From Siphonodentalium dalli (lineage: Eukaryota > Mollusca > Scaphopoda > Gadilida > Siphonodentaliidae), in NCBI GenBank assembly GCA_032622095.1, contig CP136062.1, positions 12,989,710 through 13,053,709 on the forward strand: DNA of 64,000 nt, given 5' to 3'. The position numbers and the translations under genes were made by a program. Numbering within the stretch: the stretch's first letter is position 1; each line of letters begins with the position of its first letter. The notes below the pieces were generated by a model that had not been told where the DNA came from, made no database searches, and was given only the letters and a program-made list of their open reading frames with translations. Shown here in pieces: positions 1-9,654 of the stretch.

Positions 1-187
1 CGCATACGTTCTGAATTTCTAAATTGGTAAAACCCAACTATGTACCATGGTCCCATCTTTGACTGAAACTAGAGTCTGGGGCAATCATGATATTGAACAG
101 TTTTTAACTTCTTGCGTACATGCATTTTCTTTATGACGGTACGTTATTCTAAGTTACTGGTACACATACGCTTGTCATATAGTTTGC

Positions 188-687
188 TTATATTTCCTAA
201 ATTTAAAAACACCAAGCATACTTCTGTTATGCTCCTGTTATTCATTTCTGACTGCTAAATTGACCAAGTGGCGCTTCGGAATGTGTAGATCATGCCATGA
301 ATCTCTACTGTGGCTAACTCCTGTAGAGATCATATTCCACCAGTACAAAACCTTGGAACATTTTGAAGTTTTTACAGCGAACCTTATAAAGTCAAAAAAT
401 TAATCGGGGAATATATTTCTTAATGAGTGTATGTTCCTTAATAGTGTACTTCACTATATGTGAAGGTCACAACTCGAAATCGCATGCTTTTCTGTGACTT
501 TTGATAGCCGATATCGCAATAAACATTCAATTAATTACCCAGGAACAAATCCATAATTGTAAGAAACGCAAAGAAAATCGCCCACAAAGTCTCGTAAATC
601 GTGAAATTTCGATCTGGGACCTTCACCTACAGTGAAATACATTATTAAGAAACAGATAATAGCAAAGAAATATATTCCCTGTGTTAT
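188..687 (+). repeat. Duplicated segment, copy 1 (partner 43999-44491)
   Basis: Nearly identical by eye to 43999-44491 in the same orientation. The match starts outside the foldback element at 285-924, with the shared flank 'tttcctaaattt', and ends within it. This is therefore a segmental copy rather than two independent insertions. Confidence 0.85.
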
Positions 688-924
688 GCACAGTTGTTGG
701 AAAATTGTTAAAAAAAACCCGAAAAGAGTTGTCAATTATATTAATAAGTAGGGGTGGTGACATCTCTTTTCGGGTTTTTTGACAAGTTTCCAACAGCTGT
801 GGTGTTATGTTTTCGATTTTATAAGGTTCCCTGTCAAAACTTCAAAAAGTTGCCAGGTTTTGTACTGGAGGAATATGATCTCTGCGTGCGTTATAGTCAT
901 AGTAGAGATTCATGGCATGATCCA
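285..924. mobile_element. Foldback (MITE-like) element, copy 1
   Basis: The outer ends are inverted: 'gtagatcatgccatga' on the left is answered by 'tcatggcatgatccac' on the right. Inner matches continue past the ends, including the 'accagtacaaaacc' block, the 'aaccttataaag' block and a pair around the 'gaccttcac' motif. No coding sequence is seen. Copies lie at 44090-44491 (broken) and about 47874-48376 (complete), so the family is dispersed and non-autonomous. Superfamily not recognised. Confidence 0.75.
688..801. mobile_element. Hairpin element nested in the foldback element
   Basis: About 45 bp arms ('cacagttgttgg' against 'ccaacagctgtg', continuing through 'acccgaaaagag') fold into a near-perfect hairpin. 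GTGTTAT occurs directly at 681-687 and again at 802-808, as expected of a 7 bp target duplication. The related element at 47874-48376 reads straight through this position. Confidence 0.75.
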
Positions 925-1240
925 CGGAATGTGTACCTAGATTTTGTATACCTTTGTCTATGTTACCGACGACAGGTGTACCCCTGCATTCTGCGGTGTT
1001 CCCAGCCCTCCTGGATCTCTATATCTTTACAACAATGTTTGTACTTATGTAGACACACGTTCGACCAACTTTTTCACTGGATGGGGAGGAGGTTGGGTCA
1101 ATAAATGTTAAATGACAAAGTGGAATTGATTCCCAAATAGCAAGTCGCATATTTTTTGGAAAGTTTCAGATAAATATTAAGAGCAGTTCGTTTGTAAGGC
1201 TTGTGATCATTAACCCTTTACCCAACAGAACGGCCGTGTG

Positions 1241-1307
1241 CCAATGCATTCTCTTATATATGCGAGTCGACCATAGGTCGCCTCGCATATATAAGATAAT
1301 GCATTGG
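1241..1307. repeat. 67 bp near-perfect palindrome, copy 1
   Basis: 'ccaatgcattctctt' is mirrored by 'gcattgg' after a centre of alternating CGAGTCGACC and GGTCGCCTCG. The same palindrome occurs at 1454-1503 (shortened), 40223-40288, 43702-43768 and 44734-44801. It forms the subterminal ends of at least two TIR families. Confidence 0.85.
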
Positions 1308-1453
1308 CTTAACACATATTAAAAATGATAAAATTGTCAAAGAATGTAGAATAATATTATAAAATTGTTAAAAAATGTAAGAAAAAATTATAAAATTGTT
1401 AAAGAATGTAAGAAAAAATGGTAAAAAGTGTTAAAAAAAGATTTTGTTTGAGG

Positions 1454-1503
1454 CCAATGCATTCTCTTATATATGCGAGGCGACCTATAAGAGAATGCAT
1501 TGG
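1454..1503. repeat. Shortened copy of the 67 bp palindrome
   Basis: Same outer arms as 1241-1307, but part of the central stem is missing. It lies near the right end of the TTAA-flanked element, so the two palindromes face each other across an AT-rich spacer with tandem 'aaaattgttaaagaatgtaag' type words. Confidence 0.8.
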
Positions 1504-1850
1504 CACAGGGCATAACTGTAACAGTCGCAATGTCAATGTGGTCAATGAACCGGTTCCAATGATATCCATATTTGTATGGTGTTATTGAGACAGACCAAAG
1601 ACATTTTAGGCTGTTGATGCTTTATTTGGCCGTTTTGTTGGGTAAAGGGTTAAATGTTGCTGACTTTTAAAACCTGGATCCACAGATGCGCACGATTGGT
1701 CCGTGCATGACTTCTTCACGACGGTGTGTGTCTTTAATGTAACGTCTGCAGATGTGGCTCGCATAGTGTCATCCCTGGTCATGATTATAGACGATTGTTC
1801 GATTTGTATTGTTAAAATTACGAACAGTTCGTTCGAACCCCACAATTGTA

Positions 1851-2125
1851 TAAGATAAGATAAGATTTTATTGTCACAAATTCAACATTGAAGGTTAACA
1901 TAAAACACAAATGATTGATTGATTGATTGATTGGGGTTTATTGTCGCTTTAGCCACTAAGGCCATATCACGACATTGCCAGTTTTAGTGGTGGAGGAAAT
2001 CCGCACACTTGCGACTAATCTAACAGTGATTTCAATGGCTGATAAACTCGTCAACCATGTGCGGCAAACCACCAACCATCGGCGAGTAACTGGCAACTCC
2101 ACCAGATAACGATTTCGAGTTAAAA
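1851..2125 (+). mobile_element. SINE-like fragment with (ATTG)n tract
   Basis: An AT tail ('ataagattttattgtcac') is followed by ATTG microsatellite repeats (about 1913-1932). Next comes a body beginning 'gggtttattgtcgcttt' with 'cactaaggccatatcacg'. A diverged match lies at 23340-23420 and 34385-34450 ('aagcgatatcacag'). The form resembles molluscan retroposon tails; no RNA polymerase III box was confirmed here. Confidence 0.4.
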
Positions 2126-2270
2126 CACAAATGAAACATATACATGAACATTTCACATAGACAATAAAACATATATTTACGTACTGTATATATATAATGT
2201 GGTACGCCAAGGCTATACGACTGACGTAAGTGTATAGGGTAAATCGTTACTGCTTGAGGTTGACATTATA

Positions 2271-3350
2271 GCGCCCGCTCTCCCGCGGCGAAGCCGCGGA
2301 AGCGAAGCGACCAGGGTATACGTATGCGAATATGAGATATACTAATCGACTTTTTCGGCCAATCTAAACATAGATAAAATTACTTATAATAGGATAATTT
2401 ATTCATAACTGAAGGGTCAGCGGGGTTCACAAAATTATTTTTGGCGACGGCCGCCATTTTGTATCGATTAGTTCCACCTCGCTACAGCAACAATTAGTGT
2501 GATTGATCAAGTGCCCAAGTGCAAATACAATTGCAAATATAAATATATTTTTTCGGCATATGTCAATTATACTCAATTATATAGGCATACCATGCTTCAA
2601 AGGCCAAAAAAATTACGATTGTAAATAAAACGAAACCATTATAAAAAAAAACGTAGAATTGCATAAAAAAAATTGTTTACATTTTTTATAAAATTATTAA
2701 AAATATTTGACCCCAAAGCCATTTCTCTATATCCAAATTAACATTTAGAGTTTGACTTCGATTTTCTAACGGTATTCTCTCCTAAAAGTTTGATGGAACA
2801 TTCCCAAAGTTAAAAGCCAACAAACCGAACCTATTATCTCGATTTTTAAATCAGAATAAATAATATTGCAGAAAATGGAACGAACGAAAGGTACCGGCTC
2901 GTAACATGAGGGAGGCAAATATAGTTCCAGTAATCTATGTATTTTTGGGTCATTAGATTCACTAGTTTCATAAGACCAAACAGTTATAAGATTATAATAA
3001 TTTAAAATGGATGTAATTTATTTGCATTTTCTACATTTCTATTTACAATGAGCGAATGAGGTTCAAATTTTGAATTTTAGATCAGTACGCACAAATAAGA
3101 CAGAAAACAGAATCAACGAACGGCACCTGCTCGTCACATTGGATAGGAAAATGTAGTACCCAGTATTGTAGGTATTTGGGTCATTAAATTCACTATTTGC
3201 ATAAAACAAAATAATTATATGTTTATAATTATCGGCAATGGATGTAATTTCTTTGCATATCCTGCATTTCTATTTACAGCAAGCGAATAAGGTTCAAATT
3301 TTGAATTTTAGATCACTGCGCATAAATAAAAAGGTCCGAACAGAAAATAA
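2271..3350 (-). mobile_element. Helentron-like (rolling-circle) element, truncated copy 1
   Basis: Starts GCGCCCGCTCTCCCGCGG, with the hairpin CCGCGGCGAAGCCGCGG immediately inside. Read on the minus strand, this is a stem-loop just before a 3' terminus, as in Helitron/Helentron elements. About 1 kb of interior matches 24991-25880. The opposite terminus (the GCGGGCGCAAATTACG end of the full copies) was not found, probably because the next element at 3476 interrupts it. Confidence 0.55.
2878..3350. repeat. Two-unit tandem duplication (~235 bp unit)
   Basis: The block running from 'gaacgaaaggtaccggctcg' to 'gaattttagatcagtacg' recurs once, diverged, from about 3112. It includes 'gggtcattagattcacta' / 'gggtcattaaattcacta'. 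The homologous element at 24991 carries a single copy, so the duplication belongs to this copy. Confidence 0.7.
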
Positions 3351-3475
3351 AAATTCATGAATGAATGCGCCATATATGGGCATACGCTATGACCATAAGT
3401 GGAATCTCTCGTGCGTTGACGTGTTACGTCACGTAGTTTCGTCGGCTAATTCCTTCGAATTCGACGAGGCCCCCA

Positions 3476-6467
3476 CACGGCTGGTAATCTATACATGCAC
3501 ATCCAAATAATGGACAGAATTGGATCATCCTGTTGTGCATGTATAGATTGATTTCTTCACCTCGACAGGTAGGTACCTCATCTAAATTAACTTTTTTTGT
3601 TGATTTCTTCATTGTTTTCGCTAAAACCACTCTTACGTTGGGATGTGGGGATGGTTAACGAACGACTACACATACTGTGACATAGGTTTCCACGCCGCAT
3701 GTGTCCCCGATTAAAATATCTCGGCGTTGTCATCGGAATTTTTTATTGTTTTTTTCTTCCCGGCGAAGAAAAATTATCACATTTTGGCATATTTCTACCA
3801 CAAAACCGACTGGTATAGGTTTACCCATGATGTTATGTGTGATGTGTGGGCTAACGAACCATTTGCAACCATTCCCCGCTCGTCATTTTGCTGTTTACGC
3901 GAAAACCAGGACAAATCATTTCACATTTATTGTTGATCGGCATAATTGTTGAGACTGTGTAAAATTGGAGAGGCCATCCTCGCCACTAAATATCGCAATT
4001 TTCGACCTCATTTGAACACACGGGGTCCAATTATACATGCCATGTTACACTGGGGAATATGTTTTCAATATACGAACGTGTCCCATGCGAGAGGAGCAAC
4101 CAGCAAATACATCATGCACGTGTAGGAAGGATAGATACATAAAGTGCATCGTACCAAGGTATATTCAAATAACAAGTATGATTATCAAGGTACAACCGAA
4201 AAAATCGTCCCCGTTATATAATAGCTATTAGCATGCGCCCTTATTGTGAATGGCGCTACATTACGCTACGGCCCTATACCAACGCATGTGACAATGTAAT
4301 ATGACTACTAGTATATGGAAACAATACTAGTTTATAATATAGTATATTTGTGTGTAATTGACACTTTAACAACTCCCACTCTAATGTAGATCGTGATCTG
4401 TATTACGGAGTACTACAGAGTCAGATCGTATTTAACCAGTGCATTTTCCTATTGTAACTGCACCACAGTTGCCCCAGAACGATCCGTTAGCCGATCACGA
4501 GCAATCCAACACAACCATTTATCTATTTACTTCATTAATAATAATGAAGTAAATATATACATGCACTCATATAACCAACATTTAGAAAATAATTTTCACC
4601 AAAAGTATTTTTAATGAGATGATTTCCTGGACATTTACACGAAAATAGCATGTATCACATGCGTATGGGCGGTCGTTTTTACGCAACATAATCTCATTAC
4701 ATGGGGTTTTGGTGAACATGATTTAGTAAAGGTTGGTTTTATTTGTGCATGAACCATTGTACTACATTTTAGAAGACTTTGTTTTATTTAATTCCTTATA
4801 GTTTGACAACGGATCCATTTTTAAAATAGGTGAAAATTCCAATGGACGTTAGCACATGTCTAAAGATGAACCCTGTATAACGTAGTGTATATCAGAGTTC
4901 ATATAATGAACTGACTCTAATGTACCCGGCGATCACATGCATATGGCTACACATAGTGTGGTCCATATGAGTGTGGTGTCATTTTTGGTCTGGATTGCAT
5001 GCCTTGATATTCGATATTAGTATGAATACACGTGCTATTGTATGGATATTTTAACATAAAGTCGCACCCATACGCGTGCGCATGAGTCTAGAAATTGTTT
5101 TATCGACGTGCTGACAATATATTTCACACTCATATTATATTGTAAACTCACCGACGTATATTTGCAGTAGCACAGATGCAAATCCAATGTTGGTATGCAA
5201 TTTATTATTATTTTAACAAATCAAATGCATGTGACTTCGGATTTGTGCACATCTCACACTAAAATGGTGTAATAATCCATTCTGTGATCATATATACAAA
5301 TGTTATAATATTATTTCGTTACACAGGGACCATTTTTTCGACCAGGAGGCGAGGGCGAGGAAAAACGAAGGGTCGAGATGTTCTGTACCGACCCAACCCT
5401 ATGAAAATGGCACCCAGGGGAGCACAACCAATTAGGCTGCAATATGGCTACCATCTGAACGAGGCAACAATGCTACCATCGAGACGGGAGGGGATAAACC
5501 TTCCCGATGATGTGTGACAGAATGCTGTCTAACAAATGACAATTGTTACATAGACTACTTCTAACATTTTGTTGGATTACGAATGTTACCATAGATTGTG
5601 ACGTGCGCGGCACTTGTTAGCATATTAGTTCTATAATAAATTAATAATGTTTATTATATGAGAAGAACATAGTAAACTATATGAAATCATGCCAAATGTT
5701 GAATTAAGGATAGCCTTATATCCGTTCGGCTTGGTTTATGTATAAGTTTACTATGTTCTTCCCATATACCACCTCCATATGCTAAGTGGATAGTTTGGGC
5801 ATATAATTATGATATATATACTTGCATAAACAACCAGTTCGGAGTGGAAGACCCCTTCCCATACCATCCTGATGCGCTACGAACTTCGGCAGCCATACAA
5901 GATTAGCACCAATAATGTCAAAATAAAATGTAAACATGAAGCTGCCTATTCCATATACCATATTTAGTGGCGAGGATGGCCTCTCCAATTCTACACAGTC
6001 TCAACAATTATGCCGATCAACAATAAATGTGAAATGATTTGTCATGGTTTTCGCGTAAACAGCAAAATGACGAGCGGGGAATGGTTGCAAATGGTTCGTT
6101 AGCCCACACATCACACATAACATCATGGGTAAACCTATACCAGTCGGTTTTGTGGTAGAAATATGCCAAAATGTGATAATTTTTCTTCGCCGGGAAGAAA
6201 AAAACAATAAAAAATTCCGATGACAACGCCGAGATATTTTAATCGGGGACACATGCGGCGTGGAAACCTATGTGTAGTCGTTCGTTAACCATCCCCACAT
6301 CCCAACGTAAGAGTGGTTTTAGCGAAAACAATGAAGAAATCAACAAAAAAAGTGAATTTAGATGAGGTACCTACCTGTCGAGGTGAAGAAATCAATCTAT
6401 ACATGCACAACAGGATGATCCAATTCTGTCCATTATTTGGATGTGCATGTATAGATTACCAGCCGTG
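3476..6467. mobile_element. Long-TIR element, ~3.0 kb, arms ~510 bp
   Basis: 3476-3992 and 5960-6467 are inverted copies, nearly identical by eye. They differ by a ~10 bp deletion near 'actacacatac' and a few substitutions. Each outer end carries a smaller hairpin ('aatctatacatgcac' against 'gtgcatgtatagatt'). The ~2 kb centre is single-copy in this window. No transposase domain was recognised. Flanks share a CCCC run, but no convincing target duplication is seen. It could be an unclassified DNA transposon or an inverted segmental duplication. Confidence 0.75.
5327..5517 (+). other. Possible terminal exon inside the long-TIR element
   Basis: A stretch richer in G and C than its AT-rich surroundings follows an acceptor-like 'ttacacag' at 5319-5326 and stays open to a TGA at 5515-5517. 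The predicted peptide is basic first (RRRGRGKTKGRD) and then carries PMKMAPRGAQPIRLQYGY. I do not recognise a domain. The change in composition and the acceptor are the only support; no donor or upstream exon was assigned. It could be chance. Confidence 0.2.
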
Positions 6468-6477
6468 CCCCAGAGCC

Positions 6478-6532
6478 AAACTATCTATCTATCTATCAAA
6501 CAACAACAACTATCTATCTATCTATCTGTTTA
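6478..6532 (+). repeat. CTAT/ATCT microsatellite
   Basis: Two runs of CTAT repeats separated by 'caaacaacaacaa', directly outside the right arm of the long-TIR element. Confidence 0.85.
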
Positions 6533-6788
6533 TTCCAATCAAAGTTTGTGAGTATCTTTTACAGCAAAATCTTATCAAATTATGTAATTATGAGTTTCCA
6601 AAAATTAGATAATTCGAAGTTTGAATTAATCGCAGTATTCCCACGAACAGTGAAACACGGTACACCCGCTTTCGCAACTCACTCACTCGAATCACTGACC
6701 TCCGAGTCTTTGACTTTGACGATGGACTCATGAGTCACTCGTCTTTACAACTTCAAGACAATGATTGAATTGGTGGCCTAATGTATAT

Positions 6789-6903
6789 CCACAGGTATTG
6801 GAATTTGTGTCAAAAAATGGGTTTTTATGACAATTTACCCCTCTGAATAAGGGGTAAATTGTCATAAAAACCCATATTTTGACACAAATTCCAATACCTG
6901 TGG
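6789..6903. mobile_element. 115 bp hairpin MITE with TATAT duplication
   Basis: Arms of about 50 bp, from 'ccacaggtattgg' to 'ccaatacctgtgg', pair almost perfectly around a short loop ('ctctgaataagg'). TATAT lies directly at 6784-6788 and 6904-6908. TATAT is not self-complementary, so the direct repeat is not a by-product of the palindrome. Confidence 0.7.
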
Positions 6904-7293
6904 TATATCATATGCGATGGCTGGTACCACAATCTTAATTCTAATTATTGCAACAATGGATTGAAACCAATTTTCTAATGGATATGACCAATTATGAGCA
7001 GATCATCAATATCGCTTCATCATCATCAATCATGGCTGATTCATCAGTGTTCATGCTGCCATCGAAATTAGGAAAAGTGACCCAGCGAATATTAATTTCC
7101 GAATCCAAATTGAATTTTGAGGCTGACATCAAGTTTCACAGCATATTTTCATTATGATATATTTGACGTTGCGTTGAATTTTTTTTATTATTATATTAAT
7201 AATAATATTTAATTAATAATATTATAAGTAATCACTGTAAATTGTAATGCGCATAGTGACAGTCTATCACTATCAGACTCTATGCGAATATAC

Positions 7294-7384
7294 TTGTCAG
7301 GTCGGGCACAGGTGCCAAATGAGCTAAATAGCTCATTTCAAATGAGCTATTTAGCTCATTTGGCACCTGTGCCCGACCTGACAA
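7294..7384. repeat. Perfect palindrome, ~45 bp arms (first of a pair)
   Basis: Begins 'ttgtcaggtcgggcac', ends 'gtgcccgacctgacaa', and centres on 'agctcatttcaaatgagct'. There is essentially no loop, so it could extrude as a cruciform. It shares its last four bases with the next palindrome. Confidence 0.9.
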
Positions 7385-7462
7385 ATTTAGCTCAATTTAG
7401 CTACATGACTCATGAGCTCAAATGACATTTGAGCTCATGTAGCTAAATTGAGCTAAATTTGT
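7381..7462. repeat. Second palindrome, same AGCT-rich vocabulary
   Basis: 'acaaatttagctcaattt' is mirrored by 'aaattgagctaaatttgt'. The left arm carries an extra 7 bp (CTCATGA) relative to the right. Both hairpins reuse the word 'gagctaaat', suggesting one grew from the other. Confidence 0.85.
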
Positions 7463-7489
7463 AATGGGATTTATGTCTGTCTCTTCAGT

Positions 7490-7650
7490 TCAAATTTCAA
7501 TGCCTACCTCGAAATGCAGCCCTCTTAATTCAGATTGTTTGGCTTCGGCAATCCGCTACGGCAACAGTATGCCGTGTCCCAGTTTGCTTCAGCAAATAGC
7601 TTCGGCAATGCTTATTGCCGTAGCCAATTATGAAGGCTGGAAATGTGAAC
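7490..7650 (+). repeat. Dispersed repeat (partner 21300-21430)
   Basis: 'tgcagccctcttaatt' through 'cagtttgcttcagca' to 'caattatga' aligns with 21330-21430. This copy carries extra 'cttcggcaat' words that form small inverted pairs with 'attgccgtagc'. Function unknown. Confidence 0.6.
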
Positions 7651-8547
7651 ATGTGCGTTGTTGATTATTGTGCTTGGGGACCGGGGACCCAGGCGGGACA
7701 ACTAAACTATTATTGACCGTACCTTGAATTTGAAAATTATCTCCATATTGGAGGGGGGTATGTGTTCGTGTTTATCCTCCATGCATGTAAGATGGCTCAA
7801 ATGAATGGTGTTCTCAATAATGTCGCTATTTGACACGCTCTTTCTTATTGTTTTTTTCGGGAGATGGACTGTGTCGATTTCATTTTGTCAATATTAATAA
7901 AAATAAGTTAGATATATAGCCTGTCGACACAGACAAGATTGAAAAAGTTTTTAATAGCGTCATTTATTTGTGTGTGAGCGGGATTTCATGCAACAAACAA
8001 CGGGGGGAATGGGTCCGTGGGACAGACCCGCAGCCGGCCTGGCGGAAACCCTGCGTACTGTCTACTGACTTCCGTTACTTGCTCGTTGCTATATAAATTA
8101 TAATATATACATGTACATGTAATGATGTATAAACAAACCAGCGGCGTCACTTAGCCTTATGTCGAAATTTGGCAGTCAGTTCATTCGCCCTGAATACATG
8201 TACTTTCAGAAATCACACATCACCCCTTATAGTTCGTGGACCCAACTACATGTAATATATTAACAGAGCTACCGGTAGACGCTCTCGATTAGTTGGTGGA
8301 CCCAACTAATCAAACAGAGCTAGACACCCATATACTAACTCTATATCTATTACTATTCGAGGTGGCAATTTTTTGTCTTTTAATTCCGCTAGTGGCCAGG
8401 CTTCGATTTCATGTTTTAAATTTTTATAGCATTTTGCAGTCTTGGCTTGTTGGGGCTTGACTTTCTCCATGAGGACATGGAGAAAGTTTTATTCTGCGCC
8501 CATTCGGTTAGTGGATAGATTTTGTATAGCATTCCTTACCAATACAG
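7651..8547. other. No gene seen; a short local duplication
   Basis: Mostly single-copy in this window. 8230-8325 contains two copies of a 'tggacccaacta ... acagagcta' phrase, and 8467-8485 a tiny hairpin ('ctccatgaggacatggag'). No open frame with a recognisable domain. Confidence 0.5.
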
Positions 8548-8640
8548 GGGGGGGGGGGGTGTGAACAAAAAATTTCTGGCACGTATGCAATTCATATACA
8601 GCTGACCCCCCCCCCCGACCAATACATGTTTTTTGTCCCC
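8548..8640 (+). repeat. G-run/C-run bounded repeat family, copy 1
   Basis: A G homopolymer, then 'tgtgaacaaaaaa', 'cacgtatgc', and finally a C homopolymer. Related members at 24110-24235, 35219-35347 and 49555-49622 share the order: G-run, 'aaaaaat', 'catacgtgcctgaaa', 'ttctgac', C-run. The arms pair only through the homopolymers. Confidence 0.55.
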
Positions 8641-9301
8641 CAAATTTTTTTTTCAGGAGTCTATTAAAATAGCCAGTGTCCGTCCGTGCATCCGCAAATG
8701 GTTTCATGATGATATTTAACTTTCATTTCGGTCAATAGATCAAAAGCATACCGTACATGTACAGGTCAAGTTCAAATATGGGTTTGCTCCACCCATTTTC
8801 GCGAGAGTTATGGCCCTTTTTCGACTTAGAATCCTGTCAATTTTTGTATGATAGTTTATCCACCATTTCAGGGGGCACTGGTTGGATTGTTCTGAAATTT
8901 AGTATCGGATTTTAGGGTCCTTGTTAGTTTTTTTTAGAAAAGCTGACGCCCCCAAATTGGCCCCAAATGAAGCTACTTTTTCTGGGCACACTGTGGCTGG
9001 ATGGCCTTTTATTTTATATTAAATTGGTTGTCATTATAGCGCTAATTGCATCGCAAGGGGGGGGGGGGGTGGTGGATGTAAATTTTTATGTGCATTTCTG
9101 AACAAATACACCCATATATTATAAGAAAATAGAAAACATTCAGAATAGCAAACCTTCGGAATACCCAAAAAATCACTTTCTTTTATTGATAAATGCTTTT
9201 CCTTTCTTTCAGTGTTATTTACTACTTAATATGCTGTGCTTATCATATCATTGAGACCAACACTTGTTGATAAAGGTGAGTTTTAATTTACACTATACAT
9301 G
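8641..9301. other. No gene seen
   Basis: AT-rich sequence with phrases typical of low-copy repeats ('ttttcgcgagagttatggcc') and a long G-run at 9056-9069. I see no domain, RNA gene or target duplication. Confidence 0.5.
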
Positions 9302-9480
9302 TAGGGCTGCAACGATATGCCCACGTTTCGATATTCATTATGATTTTTGCAACTACATGTGTACAATACGTATCACGATACTTTCCAGACTGAAAATTGG
9401 ACCAGTTTACAACTTTTGTCTGCTTTGCATATTGTTTTGGTGTTGTCGACATTCCTAACACCGTTTTTCTCAATAGCACG
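9302..9480 (+). mobile_element. Left end of a hAT-like element, truncated
   Basis: TAGGGCTGCAACGATA is a characteristic hAT-type terminus, followed by 'cgtttcgatattcatt'. No matching right end (CGTTGCAGCCCTA) is visible downstream, so the element is probably truncated; the right limit given is arbitrary. Confidence 0.4.
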
Positions 9481-9654
9481 GAAACCCAAGTGTTTCCATA
9501 GAAAACTGAAGTTTACCATACAGGCGATTTACATTTCGCAACAATTTTTATCTCCCGCCAATGGCGCCAATTTGAAAATTTCCGGGGGATATAGGAATGG
9601 GCTCCGTCTGTCCGTCCGTCCTAACCAAATCTGTAAGAGTCATAACTTGAACAA

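Larger units (their letters stand above)
1214..1649. mobile_element. TTAA-flanked miniature element (piggyBac-like ends)
   Basis: TTAA at 1210-1213 and 1650-1653 brackets inverted ends that start CCCTTTACCCAACA and continue to the GGCC block, about 22 bp. TTAA targets with ends beginning CCC are typical of piggyBac. The 436 bp interior has no transposase, so it would need a helper in trans. Two palindromes of another family lie inside. Confidence 0.65.

Noticed and set aside
3701-6252. Two matching ~83-codon open frames on opposite strands
   Set aside because: They are the two inverted arms of the long-TIR element. Identity follows from the arm duplication and gives no evidence of coding.
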